NCBI RefSeq assembly: GCF_001544535.1
Contig: NZ_FCON02000005.1
Span: forward strand, 62,001 to 126,000
From: Caballeronia choica
Lineage (GTDB): Bacteria; Pseudomonadota; Gammaproteobacteria; Burkholderiales; Burkholderiaceae
Length of the DNA stretch: 64,000 bases
Direction: 5' to 3'
Part shown: positions 63,529 through 64,000 of the stretch, one piece after another
Layout of the letters: every line of letters begins with the position of its first letter
How positions within the stretch are numbered: the stretch's first letter is position 1
The notes under the pieces: generated by a model
Told to the model about the DNA's origin: nothing
Seen by the model: only the letters and a program-made list of their open reading frames with translations
The model's database searches: none
Program-made: the position numbers and the translations under genes

Positions 63529-64000
63529 CATCGTCAAGCAAGCGCTCGCCAAATGGCCGAACGTCCCGCACTGCACCGGCTGGCTGATGCTCGACCGGCG
63601 CGGACAATGGCGCATGCGCGACGACGCCGCCCAGGCCGCGGGCGAACTCGGCGACGTGATTCGCCACGAGGCGCTGATCGGCTTCATCAACCGCAACTAC
63701 GAAAGCGACGATGCCGGCCAGTGGTTCTTCCAGAACGGGCCGCAGCGGGTGTACGTGGAACTGGGCTATACGCCGTGGATCGTGCGGCTCATGTCGACCG
63801 ACGGCGCACTCGGCATGACCGATCAGACCGGCGCGGCATTCGAACCCGCGAACGCGTGGCTCGACGACGAAGGCGGCATCCTTTTCGCCGACGCGGCGGC
63901 TCCTGCCCGCATCGCCGCGCTCCACGATCACGACCTCGACTTGTTCACGAACCACGCGACCTTCGGCGAGGGCGAGGGCGCCGTGTTTCATTGGCGCGCA
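63521..64000 (+). CDS. Conserved protein of unknown function (3' end outside window)
   Basis: The frame starts at ATG 63521, overlapping the YheT-type gene stop by 8 bp, and remains open to the window edge (160 residues seen). It begins MDDIVKQALAKWPNVPHCTG, continues with WLMLDRRGQWRMRD, LIGFINRNYESDDAGQWFFQ, NGPQRVYVELGYTPWIVRL and ends FTNHATFGEGEGAVFHWRA. It is soluble and acidic with no signal peptide. I recognise it as a conserved proteobacterial family of unknown role and assign no function. Coupling to the hydrolase suggests a shared process. Confidence 0.75.
   Translation, partial: MDDIVKQALAKWPNVPHCTGWLMLDRRGQWRMRDDAAQAAGELGDVIRHEALIGFINRNYESDDAGQWFFQNGPQRVYVELGYTPWIVRLMSTDGALGMTDQTGAAFEPANAWLDDEGGILFADAAAPARIAALHDHDLDLFTNHATFGEGEGAVFHWRA

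Overview
The window is GC-rich chromosomal DNA that reads as Burkholderia sensu lato (Paraburkholderia/Caballeronia-like). This is inferred from the protein sequences and from typical gene sets: hmgA-fahA, a BpeAB-OprB type efflux operon with its TetR regulator, purE/purK/Sua5, azlC-azlD-ilvE. Genes are closely packed, and no rRNA, tRNA, CRISPR array, transposase or prophage gene was seen. About 60 protein genes are supported; the first and last are cut by the window edges.

Layout. 1-5.6 kb: a PdeM-type nuclease (5' cut), a small secreted protein, an MFS exporter, and the tyrosine-degradation pair hmgA-fahA. 5.9-6.7 kb: a degenerate EAL-domain protein. 7-18.1 kb: a polyol-utilisation locus in two converging blocks. 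The right-going block is a polyol dehydrogenase, a xylulokinase and a SorC-type regulator; the left-going block is SmoS-type sorbitol dehydrogenase, binding protein, two permeases, a HAD phosphatase and an ATPase. A MazEF-like toxin-antitoxin pair sits where they meet. The two blocks share a nearly identical 33-bp operator-like site. 18.4-21.5 kb: zinc-uptake operon zur-znuA-znuC-znuB. 22.3-27 kb: formaldehyde detoxification (frmA, fghA) behind an AGE-family sugar isomerase and a second FGGY sugar kinase. 27.3-28.7 kb: an NCS2 nucleobase permease.

28.9-36.1 kb: RND efflux operon (bpeA-bpeB-oprB type) and divergent bpeR-type repressor, with a perfect inverted repeat between them. 36-38.8 kb: isochorismatase-like hydrolase, CoxG-like protein, DUF427 protein, secreted protein. 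38.9-45.8 kb: a Do-family protease, a DUF3302/HlyD/NodT tripartite system and a QseBC/PmrAB-type two-component system. PmrA-box-like direct repeats lie upstream of the protease and of the response regulator. 46-49.3 kb: a PBP4-type carboxypeptidase and a GDSL lipoprotein. 49.3-57.5 kb: a left-going housekeeping run (Sua5, purK, purE, purC, fba, pyk, pgk). 58-64 kb: azlCD, ilvE, a zinc-finger protein, waaF, and three small or hydrolase-type genes.

The most unusual feature is a family of about 350-bp intergenic repeats with conserved hairpins. Three full copies (near 2.6, 21.5 and 22.3 kb) and one shrunken copy (43.8 kb) all start within 12 bp of a stop codon, in gaps between convergent genes. 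Two copies face each other between znuB and fghA and form a very large inverted repeat.
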